In this document: piece by piece, positions 1 to 11,048 of the stretch
How positions within the stretch are numbered: position 1 is the first letter of the stretch
Layout of the letters: each line of letters begins with the position of its first letter
From: Misgurnus anguillicaudatus
Lineage: Eukaryota > Chordata > Actinopteri > Cypriniformes > Cobitidae
Assembly: GCF_027580225.2 (NCBI RefSeq)
Contig: NC_073359.2
Span: 17,616,001-17,680,000, forward strand
Reading direction: 5' to 3'
Length of the DNA stretch: 64,000 nucleotides
Position numbers and translations under genes: made by a program
Notes under the pieces: model-generated
Told to the model about the DNA's origin: nothing
Databases searched by the model: none
What the model saw: only the letters and a program-made list of their open reading frames with translations

Positions 1-309
1 CATTCATTCCTTAGGATCCGAACAGGGAAGCCACCAAACACTTCCACTTTTTATTTGGTGCCACCATACTTACTCGTGTAACTACTCATGTAACAGTCTT
101 TAAATAGGGAAAACATGGAAGTGTGGTGGTTTCTAAATTCATCCCTGTTTGGATCCTAAGGAATGAATGGGGCTGGGCTGGGTGCTGGCACATTCACGAT
201 GCGCTGTGCAGGGATTGGGTGCAAGCATTGAAAAGGGATAGGTATGTATTAGTTTGTCTAAGTTGAGGTAACAACATAGTAAAATATTGAAAAACAGTGG
301 TGTTTTCCT
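1..309 (+). repeat. TTAA-family A palindromic MITE, cut by the window edge
   Basis: Bases 1-28 are nearly the reverse complement of about 141-170, so the window starts inside an inverted-repeat element. Its body (CTACTCATGTAACAG, then TTTAAATAGGGAAAACA) recurs at 16530-17241 and 22905-23198. It ends TTTTCCT followed by TTAA (310-313). Confidence 0.7.
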
Positions 310-351
310 TTAAAGCAGAGGTTTTTGATGGGAGAAGTCTATTAAAAATGG

Positions 352-530
352 TCAAAAATAATCCCTATCTGTCACTGGGGCAAAAGTACACGTTTCATTC
401 ATATTAGTACCTCATAGGTACATATTGGTACCAAATGCATACATGTCTGTACCTAAGTGGTACATCTTAGGAGCTTTCTAAAGAGTGCCGCCCAAGTGAT
501 AGCTTGGGACCGTTTTGACAGTGTATTATA
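352..530. repeat. GTACC-rich interspersed repeat
   Basis: Repeated GTACC/GGTAC words and a 'gtcactggg...aaaagtac' start. Other copies are at 31980-32190, 37480-37985, 38995-39190, 39255-39375 and 49325-49455. A non-autonomous fish DNA repeat; class not determined. Confidence 0.6.
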
Positions 531-718
531 ACACCTACTAGCCATAATCTTACTTATGGTGGCGTGTGGCATTTTACACAATGTTAAAGATGAATTACAA
601 ATTTCTATGTGGGACACCCTGGATCACGGTGCCCGATTGAAAAAGCATAAAAGGCTAAGAACGACTTAAAATATCAACATGTATTTTCTATAAAATAAGT
701 TTGCTCTCCTAAAAGAAA

Positions 719-1094
719 GTTCTACCAGAAAGACTCGAAGATAGGTTAAGACTTAATATATGAGTTTATTTAACAGTAGTTAACAACCAAGGTTAGAATG
801 TAACACAGTATAGTTCTTTGGCGTAGGCCCCGACCATAGTTCAAATCCGGGGGTCACGGATTCTTGCGGTTCCTGTCTGAAGATGAAGACAGGCCAGAAT
901 CTAATCCCCCTTGAGTATGGACGGAACCGACCTGGTGATGGTGGTAGGGAGGGTGGGTTTGTAAATGCTGGCATCAGTATCTGCGAACGCAAAGACAGGT
1001 GAGTACGAGGCTTATATACTCTCAGTATCAGTGGTGATTGATTGCGCCTTGTGAAATGAATGACGTAACATTCGAGTTTCCTGGTAGAACTTGC
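719..1094 (-). mobile_element. About 375-bp terminal-inverted-repeat or solo-LTR-like element
   Basis: GTTCTACCAG...ACTCGAA at 720-740 is matched, inverted, by TTCGAG...CTGGTAGAAC at 1072-1094. On the minus strand a TATATAAG lies near 1010-1017 and an AATAAA near 765-770, a spacing like the promoter and poly(A) site of an LTR. No TG...CA ends or target duplication are visible. It could be an LTR relative or a DNA element. Confidence 0.35.
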
Positions 1095-1129
1095 GCAACG
1101 CTACGCTAAAGCTATCATTTCTAATAATT

Positions 1130-1290
1130 TCTACACTGTAAAACAAATTGATTCAACTTAAAAAAAGTTTGTTACCCGGTTACCTTAAAATTTTAAATTA
1201 ATTTAACTCAACAACTTTGGGTCAACTAATATTTTACGTTGAATTAACTGAAAAAATTTAAGGCAACCAGGTAACTTTAAGTTATATATT
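1130..1290. repeat. Short AT-rich palindromic MITE
   Basis: An ACACTGTAAAA start and internal inverted words (TTGTTACCCGGTTACCTTAAA against TTTAAGGCAACCAGGTAAC). A common fish MITE type; boundaries are approximate. Confidence 0.5.
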
Positions 1291-1499
1291 TTGGAAGTAA
1301 TTATTAAAAAAAAGTCTGTGATTTAGATCGTCACTATTAAAAGGTGCTTTCAGCTTGCCAAGAAATTGCCAATAGGTTCAAAAGTTAACTAAACACATCC
1401 CAATGTTGTGAGTAATGTAAACTTGTATCTTGCCTAGGCAATTCAGTTTATGTATGCTCATAAGTTTGTAGATCATAAAGTGGGCATATAGTTCACACT

Positions 1500-1640
1500 G
1501 CCAATTTGTGATCCCGTCAGTGAAATCCAGGCTAGTCTCATAATCTAATGATGAGATTAGGAGCGTTAAAGTTTGATTTCAATCTTTGATATAATCATAC
1601 TCCATTAATATTAAAGATATCAAGGTTATATTTTATAACC
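1500..1640 (+). repeat. Interspersed repeat, partner of 18160-18303
   Basis: The stretch 'gtgaaatccaggctagtctcataatcta' onward matches the reverse complement of 18160-18303. Both contain the word for GATTTCAATCTTTG. Confidence 0.55.
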
Positions 1641-3232
1641 TTATAGTGTTCTTTATATTATCTTGGATGATTTTATGTAGAAAACAGTAAATTACAAAAA
1701 AATGACTAAAGCTGGGTTTTCACAGACTGTGGGTCACGTTTAACAATGATATGAACTTCTTAGAAGACTGTTTAAGAAAATGAATGAAACTTCGTGGTAA
1801 TTGATATTTCACTTCTCTTTTGAATGACTCTTGACAATATGATTAGGTACAGAGTTTCGATATTACACTGCCACCTACAGTATATCTGAGTCATGCCCAC
1901 GTACGGTAAACACGCACACACATACAGGTGTACTGTATAGACCACGGATAAAGCACATTGTCTTTATATAGCATAACAGAACATCAATACTAGCCTCAAA
2001 ATCTAGATTGGGTTTGACATTTTAAGACATTTGTATCTTAGCTGTATATATGGGTGTTGTTTGTGTACATTTTTGTGCCCTGTTTTCATTCATGTTAAAT
2101 GAGATTGTTAATGTGAAATACTTATAAAATGTTTTTTAAAAGATAATCATAGACGTGAATGATCTCTAAAAAGGGAACTGCTTTTAAAAATATAAATATA
2201 TATATATACTTTTTACTAACCTTCAGTTTTACGCACCATACACTGTCAATGTCTTTATGCCTTTATTACTGTGTAAACATTTGTGAGACAAAGAAAAATG
2301 GGCATGACAACCTCATGATTTATTTTGCATCGTTTCATTTGCATGAGCATAGTTGTGGAAAGCACTGTGAAAAAAATGGGACACAAAAGAAACTGTTAAA
2401 AAAGCCTTTTGTTCACAAGTCACCAATCCAATCCTTCATGAAATAATGAATTATGCTTGAATTCTGTGTTTATAAATAAAATGTATCAAATTTTCAAATG
2501 CCCCGTTTACATGAGACAAAGACGTAGTACAAAGCTGCTTTGCTGCCCCCTGCTGTTTAAATGTAATATTTGATTGAAAAGCACAGGGTATCTTTATTTA
2601 TAGAAGCCTTATTGCCTTCTACCTGTCAATCTCTGATGATGAACACAAAGCTTACATTGAAATAAATAAGTAGTATATCTGTAAAACTCCAGTATTACTC
2701 AGACACACTCTTAAGTGTCTTGTTTTAAGCAACATTATATGGACATTGCATACTGCCATAATTTGTCAACAGCTAAAATGAAATAAGCTATTTGATATTT
2801 TTGTAAAAATGTCATTTTACAGTTTTATTCAATATATAATAAATCAATGGAGATCATTTTCATGTTTTTTTCATGTTTGTTCTTACAGTAAATACTACTA
2901 TTGATATAAAGTCTCTGAAGTCTCTCTTCTTTTCATACTTTTTGACAGATTATAATGTCGTATAGACTATTATAAGATTAAGAATTATATAGCCTAAGCA
3001 TTTATATAAATGCAACCTACCTTAGATATAAAAAAGAACAGATGATTCATTACCGATGAGGGTTTTTGAAATACAAGCATTTTTCGTTTTTGTAATCGAT
3101 AAAGAAGTTGATAGGCTGTTCATAATAAGGATTTTGTAGCAATTTGTAAATCATTTTAAGAAACTGATACAATAAAACCCAGAAAATCTGTGGGTGCAAT
3201 AGACAGACAAGCCTGCATAGCTTTTTGCCTAC
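1641..3232. other. AT-rich spacer, no gene seen
   Basis: Only short chance open frames without family resemblance. No RNA gene or clear repeat recognised. Confidence 0.5.
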
Positions 3233-3236
3233 TTAA

Positions 3237-3346
3237 AGGGATAGTTCACTTTAAAATAAAAAATCTGTCATCATTTACTCATCCTCATGTTGTTCTAACC
3301 CTGTATAAATTTCTTTTTTCTGATGAACACAAAAGAAGATATTTTG
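3237..3346 (+). repeat. Fragment of the GGGATAGTTCAC TTAA-family MITE
   Basis: Starts AGGGATAGTTCAC after TTAA (3233-3236) and runs to 'agaagatattttgagaaatg', where the match stops next to the MADF fossil. Other copies: 18374-19343, 20990-21178, 33055-33363, 34033-34333, 61540-61857. Confidence 0.75.
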
Positions 3347-3505
3347 AGAAATGATGCAGACAGGACAAGCAAAATGGAAAAAAGCTTATACTCGGAATTC
3401 ACGGAGCTTTATAATACAAGTTTATGCTCCTACAGAGACATCGGAAGGAAAGCCGTGTCATGGAAACACGTAGCAATTCAAGTAGGCATGCCATGTGTGT
3501 TTTAG
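3347..3505 (+). pseudogene. MADF-domain exon fossil
   Basis: The plus frame through the ATG at 3374 reads a short MADF-like segment: SEFTELYNTSLCSYRD, then KAVSWKHVAIQVGMP, with the LYNTS, YRD and aromatic W positions typical of MADF. It stops at 3503-3505. MADF proteins often accompany PIF/Harbinger transposons. A better-preserved relative, sharing the LYDTS/YRD/W pattern, is at 18814-19038. Only one exon's worth is present, so it is a transposon fossil rather than a host gene. Confidence 0.5.
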
Positions 3506-3940
3506 GTCAAGTAGCTTGTTGTAGGTAGGCTTAAAGTTACGTGAAACGGAGAAGGCCAACATAAGTCTCTGTATTCCTTATTGACTATTTAACACAAATT
3601 TAAACACTGTAGTAATTTATTGAAAACCCCGCCTACTTTAGTCTGGAAATCAGAGCACAAACCGCTTAGCTGCGCGGAACCCAGCGGCGAGCGCAGCGCA
3701 CACCGCACCCTATGTGAAAGCTGCATAACATCTTGCGAGGTTTGGCCGTAGCTGTATTCTCTCTAGCCAGAACCCGGAGTCACGCGAGTTGTTTACGCGT
3801 CTGCTCCGAAATTAACTTCCGGTCTGTGCTTGTTTATCTGTCTGGCTAGTGACTAAACTGACATCTGGAACAAATACCTTGTGAAAAATAAAAAAGTTTC
3901 GTTTTTCTAAAGACAAGGAGAGACCAAGGAGAGACAGTAG
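3506..3940. other. Spacer with a GC-rich stretch, no gene seen
   Basis: Bases 3650-3830 are rich in CpG and GCGC words unlike the flanks, probably part of the same Harbinger remnant. No terminus was found. Confidence 0.3.
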
Positions 3941-5540
3941 CCATGTTTCCATCACCATGATTTTATGCACATTTGAAGTATCGCATGGAAAACGTATGAT
4001 GGAAACGCCAAATTTCGATTAAAAAATCCCTTGATTTACGCTCGCTTGATGTATTTTTTGAAATGGGATATAGAAACGCATTTGTCAAATTAATTCCTCT
4101 GATTTAGCGAACATTAAACGGGACTGACCGTCTGTTTCCGCTGGAGTTGTCTTTACAATATATGGGGCTCGACGTCGTCACAATGTGCTGCTAGTGCCTT
4201 CATAAAAAGTCTGGATTCCTTTTTCTATGCACAACATTCGATTTGGCAATTACAAGCTGCACGGAAAATACGTTGTTTTGTTTACTGTTGGTTACTAGGT
4301 TACCCAATACCACCGTCATTCGCTCAAACAACTTGATGAAAACGCACCTATTTCGCGGTTTTTCTTTTTTGCGAATTTTGAAAAGATTCGCTTCACGTTT
4401 GGATTGAAACCCATCTAGTGAGCAGCACGGATCACCGCTGTGAGGATTTGGCAGCCAGGCAAAAATGTAAGTATCTAACATTAGCCATATGCTTCCATCA
4501 CCATGATTTTATGTGCATTTTGAAGTATCGCATCGAAAACGAATGATGGCAACGCCAAATTTCGATTAAGAATCCCTTGATTCGTAAAAAGTTTTTAACC
4601 ACGCTCGCTTGAGGTGGTTTTTGATTTATGCAAAAAAATAAAGAGTAAATGCGAAAAATGGGAGATGGAAACGCATTTGCCGAATTCTGACGTAGCGAAC
4701 ATTAATCCTGACTGACCGTAGCTGTTTCCGCTGGAGTTGTCTTTACCATATAAGGGGCTCGACGTCGTCGCAATGTACTTGCTGCTAGTGCGTGCCGTCA
4801 TAAAAAGTCTGCATTCCTTCTTCTATGCACAGCATTCGGTTTGGCAATTACAAGCTGCACGTCAAATACGTTAATAACTTGCCCCATTGACATCATCGTG
4901 TATCCATTTCCCACGCGTACATTGTTTGTTGGTTGCTAGGTAACCCAATACCGCTGTCATTCGCTTAAATAACTTGATGGAAACGCCAAATTTCGATTAA
5001 GAGTCCATTGATTCGCAAAAAGTTTGTATACGCTCGCTTAGGGTGGTTTTAGATTTATGCAAAAAAAGAGTAAATGCGAATAATGATAGATGGAAACGCA
5101 TTTGGCAAATTCATTCTGACGTAGCGAACATTAATCTGACCGTAGCTGTTTCCGCTGGAGTTGTCTTTACCATATAAGGGGCTCGACGTCGTCGCAATGT
5201 CCTTGTACATGCCGTCATAAAAAGTCTGCATTCCTAATCTATGCACAGCATTCGGTTTGGCAATTACAAGCTGCACGGCAAATACGTTAATAACTTGCCC
5301 CATTGTGACTTCATCGTGCATCCATTTTCCACGCGTACATTGTTTTGTTTACTGTTGGTTGCTAGGTTACCCAATACCACCGTCATTCGCTCAAACAACT
5401 TGATGGAAACGCACCTACTTCGCGGTTTTTTTTTGTTCTTTGCGAATTTTGAAAAGATTCGCTTCACGTTTGGATGTAAACCCATGAGCAGCACGGACCA
5501 CCTGTGAGGATTTGACAGCCAGGCAAAACTGTAAGCAAAA
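3941..5540. repeat. Direct tandem triplication of a ~0.5-kb unit
   Basis: Three head-to-tail copies: 3941-4484, 4485-about 4980 and about 4981-5540. All share TTTCCGCTGGAGTTGTCTTT, GGGGCTCGACGTCGTC and GGCAATTACAAGCTGCAC. Copy 1 lacks about 50 bp present in copies 2 and 3 (TAATAACTTGCCCCATTG onward). Copy 2 breaks off before the segment containing TTCGCGGTTTTT. Open frames inside are not conserved between copies. Confidence 0.85.
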
Positions 5541-6880
5541 CTGTACCTAACATTGTACATCAAATTTACACAGTAAACCCAAAGCATGTGTGCACACGAG
5601 ATGTCAATTATATTCTCATCGTGACACCTTTTCCTCACACCATCTGTTTGCTGAAACGAAACGACGCAGAAAAAGCTTCCTATTGAGTTGGGCGAGGGGC
5701 CAACACTGCACATATTTGATGTCTCTGTTTTTGACGCACCCTGCTGAGGTCATGAATGACCCTCCTAATCAGCCAAGATAACGTGCGAAAAAGTGTCTCC
5801 GGTGCTAAAAGGCGCGTTTAGAAATGGTGTGAAAGCCTTTGCTAAATGGTGTTAAATGCACATGGCAAATACGCAGTAACAAATTATGATGATGATGACA
5901 ACGCTGAGCGAATGCTTTTAATACATTATCTGATGTGATGTACTATTTTACACACAAAAACTTTTGGGGGGATTTTTATGGACTAGAAATTTTGACCCTG
6001 AATATAATACAGCCATACATTATGCATTATTATCATAATGGTGGGAAAACATTAAAAACATAATTCTTTATATGATAACCACAACTTTTTTATAATTTAT
6101 AAAATTACAAAAACAATGTTATTATCATATTTGGAAACAATTCACGTCTATCTGTGAACAGTAAGGTGTTTTGTACTAAGCTCTGCAGGGTTTGCAACGT
6201 TTCAAACCACCCACAGTATTGTAACAATCAACAGTCTATGTTTAAATTAAAAAAGCGAAGTGTCAAAAAGATGTCCTGTTTCACTTTCACACCAAAGATA
6301 CAGCATACTGATCTTTATCAATTAATTATTTATATGCAGTTGTCACCCATTAGACATACCTTTAATAAGAGAAGTGCTCTGTTGCAGTTTCTATCTCATC
6401 TGAATGTCTAGGACTTTATAGATTTTGACGACACAATCTACACACACAAAAAAAGTGTTGTAATAATGAATTTACTGAATCACTTTTATGACTCCTACTT
6501 TCACAGCATTTCAAGTGTTGATATTCATGCATTAATTTTGCGCTTTGATAACCTATGATGTCATAGCACAAAGTGTTTGTGTGTGGCAAGTGACTCATAC
6601 TGAAAGACGTACATGCTTGATAAAGTGTCCTCGATGAATTTATGCCGTTATTCCACAGAAATCGAAAAAAGTTGTTTGTATATAGCTGGTGTAGCACATT
6701 AGCAAACAGTAATAGGTACTAATAATATAGCTTACGATAGTTTATTATTTAAATATATTTAAAGCAACTTACAAAGGAGATCAATAAATGACAACAATTA
6801 ATTAGATGGAAAACACGACACAAAAGCAATGCAAATAAAATTGCGACTGCGTAACAACATAGCTGAACCAATAGTGTGAG
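5541..6880. other. Spacer, no gene seen
   Basis: Several short chance frames, none with recognisable family features. AT-rich. Confidence 0.45.
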
Positions 6881-6883
6881 ATT

Positions 6884-7307
6884 ATTACGCCATAAAATAT
6901 AGTTCCTCTTTTAAATCCGCTTAGAAAAGCGCTACGTTTTATTTTGTACCACCAAACTTGCTCGTATAACTACTCGTCTTAAATAGGAAAAACGTTGATG
7001 TGTTTGGTCACTTCTAACTTTATCTCTAAATGGTACAATTGAATGAATGGGGCTAAGCTAAATGCTATCGAAGCGTCGTAGCACACTCCAGCGCTTACGT
7101 GCACGCACACAGATGATAGAGGGATGTATCAACAGTTCTTAGTTAAGGTAATAACATATTTTAATATTGAAAATATTTATTTCTGTAAACATTGAACGTA
7201 AGATTAACGTAAGATCAACGAAAGGCGAGCCTGTCATTCATTCATTCATTCAAAATGGCAGTTTTAGGTGCTTCATCGACATTGATACCACCTTCACATA
7301 AAAAGTC
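6884..7307 (+). repeat. Tandem duplication, copy 1 (contains one arm of TTAA-family B)
   Basis: From ATTACGCCATAAAATATAG to CACATAAAAAGTC. It matches 7321-7830 throughout except for an 86-bp segment missing here, which held the right end of the MITE arm and its flank. The MITE arm also matches 54400-54710. Confidence 0.85.
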
Positions 7308-7320
7308 TCCCAAAAGTGCT

Positions 7321-7830
7321 ATTACGCCATAAAATATAGTTCCTCTTTTAAATCCGCTTAGAAAAGCGCTACGTTTTATTTTGTACCACCAAACTTGCTC
7401 GTATAACTACTCGTCTTAAATAGGAAAAATGTTGATGTGTTTTGTCACTTCTAACTTTATCTCTAAATTGTACAATTGAATGAATGGGGCTAAGCTAAAT
7501 GCTATCGAAGCGTCGCAGCGCGCTCCAGCGCTTACGTGCATCACACAGATGATAGAGGGATGTATCAACAGTTCTTAGTTAAGGTAATAACATATTTTAA
7601 TATTGAAAATGAGTAGACTATTCCTTTAATCGTTTTTTTTTTACGTGGTCAATTAAAAATCGATTCTCAAAGGCCATGAAACGTTTTTTCCCCCCATATT
7701 TATTTCTGCAAATATTGAACGTAAGATTAACGTAAGATCAACGAAAGGCGAGCCTGTCAGTCATTCATTCATTCAAAATGGCAGTTTTAGGTGCTTCATC
7801 GACATTGATACCACCTTCACATAAAAAGTC
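7321..7830 (+). repeat. Tandem duplication, copy 2 (contains one arm of TTAA-family B)
   Basis: Longer copy of 6884-7307. It retains the MITE end (TTCCTTTAA at 7621-7629) and a flank with AAAAATCGATTCTC that copy 1 lacks. Confidence 0.85.
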
Positions 7831-7979
7831 AGAGGTTTGGAAGCATTTTAGATTTCACAGGCAAGATGATGATGATAGTGTTGTGGCTTTTAATTTCTTT
7901 TTATTAATTACCCACTTGTAAACTTCTGTTCACTGTTCTTTTTCATAAATATAGTATTTGTATTAAATCTATATTCCTT

Positions 7980-8437
7980 GGGCCTCATTTATAAAATGCT
8001 GCGTAAAAAACATTCTACATTTGATCTTACGATCATTTATCAAAAATGCGTACGTGTGATTCATAAACCGAACGTTCGCACAGAAAACGCGCATACTCCT
8101 TTCAAATTTATAAATCGCAAATGAACTTGAACTTGTGCGCGCAGCCGAGCAGTTTCAGATCTCCGCCTTTAAACAATGCCTAATTAATGTCATAGACATA
8201 TTTAGAGCGCTTGTCAATGTTTAAACCCAATTTCAAACAGCAAGAATGGTTTATATTTCCAAAAACCCACAGCAATCAGACTAGCAAAAGTGCATACGCC
8301 TGCTCAGATCCTGACGTGGCGCTAAGCACTTTTCCAAGTCAAAGACAGTTTTTATAAATATGAACTTTGCCATGGATTTTGCGTATGCACACTTTACGAT
8401 CAAATCTGTGCGTATGCATGCTTTATAAATGAGGCCC
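7980..8437. mobile_element. Palindromic MITE with GGCCTCATTTATAAA termini
   Basis: Begins GGGCCTCATTTATAAA and ends TTTATAAATGAGGCCC, with extended imperfect arms (ATCTTACGATCATTTAT against CACTTTACGATCAAATC). A second copy in opposite orientation is at 40510-40933. No coding capacity. Confidence 0.8.
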
Positions 8438-8449
8438 ATTGAGATGAAT

Positions 8450-8566
8450 TGAGAATTGAGTATAAAAATCTTTACGAGAACCAAGAAGCAAAATCGAATT
8501 GATTCGTTAGCTTGCAAATCGAAATGAAATCGATCTGGAACTTCTGAATCGATACCCAGCCCTACT
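8450..8566. repeat. Fragment of an AATCGATACCCAGCCCTA-ended element
   Basis: The end word ATCGATACCCAGCCCTA and repeated ATCGA words are typical of a fish hAT-type non-autonomous element. The other end is missing. Confidence 0.4.
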
Positions 8567-9324
8567 AATTTGCATAATGTTAATGACGCGATGGCGCTTG
8601 CAGAGGTGTGTCTCATTGTGCATGCTTGAGTTTGTGGTGGTTTGGCAAACTATGGCATTAAAACGATACATTTTAGGAGCTGAAGAGAAAAAGACAAAAA
8701 GCAGAGAAAGAAAAACGATCACAAGGTAAAGGTATTTTCTGCTTTACATTGTTTAATGCCTATGCTAATTTAAAAACATTAGAAAAACGTCCATCACCCT
8801 TTCTAAATTAACCCACATGAAAAAAAGACTATTATACTATATATTTTACTGCAGTTAACTGTATAGTAAAATTCTTAGATACTAAAAATATACTATAGTA
8901 GGGTTCAAAAACAGTATACAGAATACTGTATCACCCTATAGTAATTATTCGGTATAAATATCCATGATATTTGTATTGATACATACAGTTCTGTAGTTCT
9001 GTTGCACTACAGTTGTTGCACTAACACATTGCTTAATATGTTGCACTTAATAAAAACTTCTACACTTAAATATATATTTTCAGTTTTGTCTGTTTTAATT
9101 TCACTTGTCAAATATCATTGCCATTAAATTTTTTACACCAGTGGGGCCCATTTTCAAGGTCTCGCCTAGGGCCCCATAACCCCAAGGGCCAGCCCTGTGT
9201 GGAAATGATTAGAATTATGTTAAGTGCTTTTAATGGATCATCACATTAGTTATAAACAGTAAGTGATTTAATAAAATAAGTCATGGAATTTAGCTCAGAT
9301 GAGTCCATATGACATGTTTTCTCG
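8567..9324. other. Spacer with TACTGTATA-rich repeats
   Basis: 8830-8960 is dense in TACTATA/TACTGTA words, like 33640-33840. 9135-9200 has a GGGGCCC-rich repeat fragment. No gene. Confidence 0.4.
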
Positions 9325-9328
9325 TTAA

Positions 9329-10043
9329 AGGGAAATTACTTTTTTTTTTAATATACTCATTTTCCAGCTCCCCTAGAGTTAAACATTTGATTCTACAGTT
9401 TTGGAATCCATTCAGCTGATCTGAATTCAAAGAGTTCATTCAAAGAGTTTCGATATTTTTTCTATTTTAAACTTGACTCTTCTGTAGTTGCATTGTGTGC
9501 TAGGACAGACGGAAAATTAAAAGGTGCGATATTCTAGGCCTATATGGCTATCATGTACAGATATGTCTATGAACTATACTCTCATTCTGGCGTAGTGATC
9601 AAGGACTTTGCTGATGTAGCATGGCGGCGGCAGGCGTAGTGGTGTTACGCAGTGCCCGAAAATAGCCCCCGCTATTAAAGGTAACCAAGGGGACTATTTT
9701 TGGGCAGTACGTAATATCACTACACCTGCTGCAGCCATGTTACATCAGCAAAGTCCTTGATTATTACACCAGTTTGAGAGTATAGTTCATAGACATATCT
9801 GTACATGATGTAACTACAGAAGAGTCAAGTTTTAAATAGGAAAAATATCGAAACTCTTTGGTTATTTTTTAGTGCAATGCTAATAGTCTAATCAGATTCT
9901 ATGGATTGTGCTAAGCTATGCTTAAAATGCTAGCGCCAGACCCGGAGATCAGCTGAATGGATTCCAAAACGGAGAAGAATCAAGTTTTTAACTCTAGGGG
10001 AGCTGGAAATTGAGCATATTTTCAAAAAAAGTGGTATGTCCCT
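9329..10043. mobile_element. TTAA-family C palindromic MITE
   Basis: Flanked by TTAA at 9325-9328 and 10044-10047. The arms are inverted: CAGCTCCCCTAGAGTTAAAC near the left end against GTTTTTAACTCTAGGGGAGC near the right. Related copies are at 32420-32948 and 27478-28312. Its right TTAA is also the left TTAA of the next element. Confidence 0.85.
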
Positions 10044-10294
10044 TTAAAGCGATACTCCAGCCAAATTAGCCCATGATTTACTCACAATCAAGCAATCCGA
10101 GATACATGTCCATCATCTTTTAGACTAACACATTTGGAGTTATTTTAGTAAATGTCCTGTCTTTTTCAAGCTTATAATAGGAGAAAAAAGTGCCTCAATC
10201 CTTCACAGAAGTAATCCACACAGCTTCAATGGATTAATAAAGGTCTTTTGCAAGTAAACGGTGCAATATTGTAAGAAAAAGAACCATATTTTAA

Positions 10295-10809
10295 AGTGCA
10301 CCTATTTCATTGCTAAAAACAATGTTATTTTGTGTATTTTGTATAATACAATGTGTCCGCGTGGTTTATGGTAAAAAAACACATTATTTTTCACATACCG
10401 TAAATTTTTGTAGCTCCAGATTTACTTCTTTTCCTGAAAAGCGCTGTGTCCCTGATTGGCCAGCTAATCTGTACGTTGTGATTGGCCCAAATACCTCTGA
10501 CGTCTGCCGGAAATGTGACGCTCCTTACCGTGTTTGAAAGATTCCCTCACAATGCAATGCCAACAGAAGTTAACTTACAGGCCGAGGCCGAAGCGGGAGA
10601 AATTATGATAATGTTGGTCTTGTACAACACCAATCCCAAGAAGTAAACTGTTGCCTACAATCCGTGTGTTTGTTGTAGTCCAAGAAAAGAGATTTACGTT
10701 GGAGAACATCGTTTACTTTGGGGTTTGTACCTTTTGCATATCGTTAACATGTACTAATACATACACACCAAAGGAAATGTATAAACGTGAATCGGAAAAT
10801 TGGTGCTGT
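10295..10809 (+). mobile_element. TTAA-family E MITE nested in family D
   Basis: Begins AGTGCACCTATTTC after TTAA 10291-10294 and ends before TTAA 10810-10813. Shares GATTGGCCAGCTAATCTGTA and the Harbinger-unlike internal body with 15743-16170 and 26632-27191 (inverted) and 58680-58893. Confidence 0.85.
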
Positions 10810-11048
10810 TTAAACATTATAAACTACAATAATTAGCTTCCTGTAACGACAGCATCTTGAACTAATGAGATTCACGAGAATGTCAACGAATGCTCACTAC
10901 GCTAAAACTCTCCTGTGAATCGTGTGTGTTCAAGATGGCAGCGTTACCGAAAGCTAGTTTTTATAGTTTATAATTTTTAAAATATGGATATTTTTCTTAC
11001 AATATTGCATCGTTTACCAGCAGAAGACCTTTATTAACCCATTGTAAC

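Noticed and set aside
836..860. GTTCAAATCC, a T-loop-like word suggesting a tRNA
   Set aside because: No matching stems or A box around it; it lies inside the 719-1094 element.
2159..2446. 95-codon open frame in AT-rich spacer
   Set aside because: Low-complexity composition, no domain, no splice or promoter context.
3941..5540. CRISPR-like or satellite array
   Set aside because: Units are about 500 bp, only three, with internal deletions; a local duplication of a repeat, not an array of short repeats.
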